Positions 5,324 to 5,414 of a stretch of DNA of 5,414 nucleotides are shown here, one piece after another; within the stretch, counting starts at the first letter, position 1; every line of letters starts with the position of its first letter. Source of the stretch: Candidatus Methanophagales archaeon (lineage in GTDB: Archaea > Halobacteriota > Syntropharchaeia > Alkanophagales > Methanospirareceae). The position numbers and the translations under genes are program-made. The stretch spans positions 1 through 5,414 of the forward strand of contig PIXU01000214.1 in assembly GCA_003601795.1 (NCBI GenBank), given 5' to 3'. Under the pieces are notes generated by a model. It was not told the origin of the DNA, made no database searches, and saw only the letters and a program-made list of their open reading frames with translations.

Positions 5324-5413
5324 TCATACAAAAATTGTGAATAACTCTTTCGATACCGCCTGTGCTTTCATTTGGTTGTCAGCCGTAATGAATATAGAGT
5401 TGTATTCCAAAAC
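5324..5413 (-). CDS. Possible C-terminal end of a PIN-domain (VapC-like) nuclease, partial
   Basis: A minus-strand frame enters from the window edge and stops at 5326-5324, giving 29 residues. The pattern YNSIFITADNQMKAQAVSKE, followed by a beta strand TIFV and the stop, matches the end of PIN domains: a strand, T-x-D carrying a catalytic acidic residue, a helix, and a last short strand. VapC-type PIN proteins are Mg-dependent RNases and often toxins of toxin-antitoxin pairs; the antitoxin would lie upstream, outside this window. The assignment rests on a very short stretch with one motif, so it could be a relic or chance. The other two minus-strand frames here are also open but lack a recognisable pattern. 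Confidence 0.45.
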   Translation of the reverse strand, partial: VLEYNSIFITADNQMKAQAVSKELFTIFV

Positions 5414-5414
5414 A

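Noticed and set aside
5223..5375. Minus-strand frame ending in FATFIGMQCKL as a gene
   Set aside because: It has no ribosome site and no recognisable motif. The neighbouring frame, with the PIN-like ending, explains the coding-like signal better.

Overview
The window looks like a chromosomal segment of a methane-cycling type archaeon. The support is an archaeal Lrp/AsnC regulator, a METTL5-type RNA methyltransferase, TATA/BRE-style promoters, Asn-rich exported proteins with many N-glycosylation sequons, and tandem DUF2178 membrane proteins with a small XRE regulator. The exported-protein style and the transposase relics recall Methanosarcina/ANME-1 (Methanophagales) genomes. That lineage guess is from memory and is low confidence.

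Left part (1-2204). The tail of an exported beta-sandwich protein (+) converges on an Lrp/AsnC regulator (-). The regulator is divergent, across 66 bp, from a METTL5-like N6-adenine RNA methyltransferase (+). Behind the methyltransferase, on the minus strand, lies a decayed exported protein. It is readable in three successive frames, has six sequons, and has lost its N-terminus.

Middle part (2239-4568). A heavily frameshifted IS5-type transposase relic stops just before an archaeal promoter that closely matches consensus. This promoter drives three tightly packed genes: two consecutive four-helix DUF2178 membrane proteins and a 66-residue HTH regulator that overlaps the second by 4 bp. A perfect 7-bp inverted repeat sits where transcription should start and is the best operator candidate for the HTH protein. 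A 187-bp gap with a long imperfect dyad follows. Then comes a second overlapping pair: a two-helix membrane protein with a full-length Shine-Dalgarno match, and a lipoprotein-like or anchored secreted protein. I do not recognise either.

Right part (4569-5414). A second, unrelated transposase relic is broken by frameshifts and a probable deletion. About 250 bp with no supportable gene follow, and at the edge a minus-strand tail resembles the end of a PIN-domain (VapC-like) nuclease.

Overall, a small membrane/regulator cassette is wedged between two dead insertion sequences in otherwise ordinary archaeal DNA. The most plausible under-described system here is the autoregulated DUF2178-DUF2178-HTH module with its accompanying membrane protein/lipoprotein pair.
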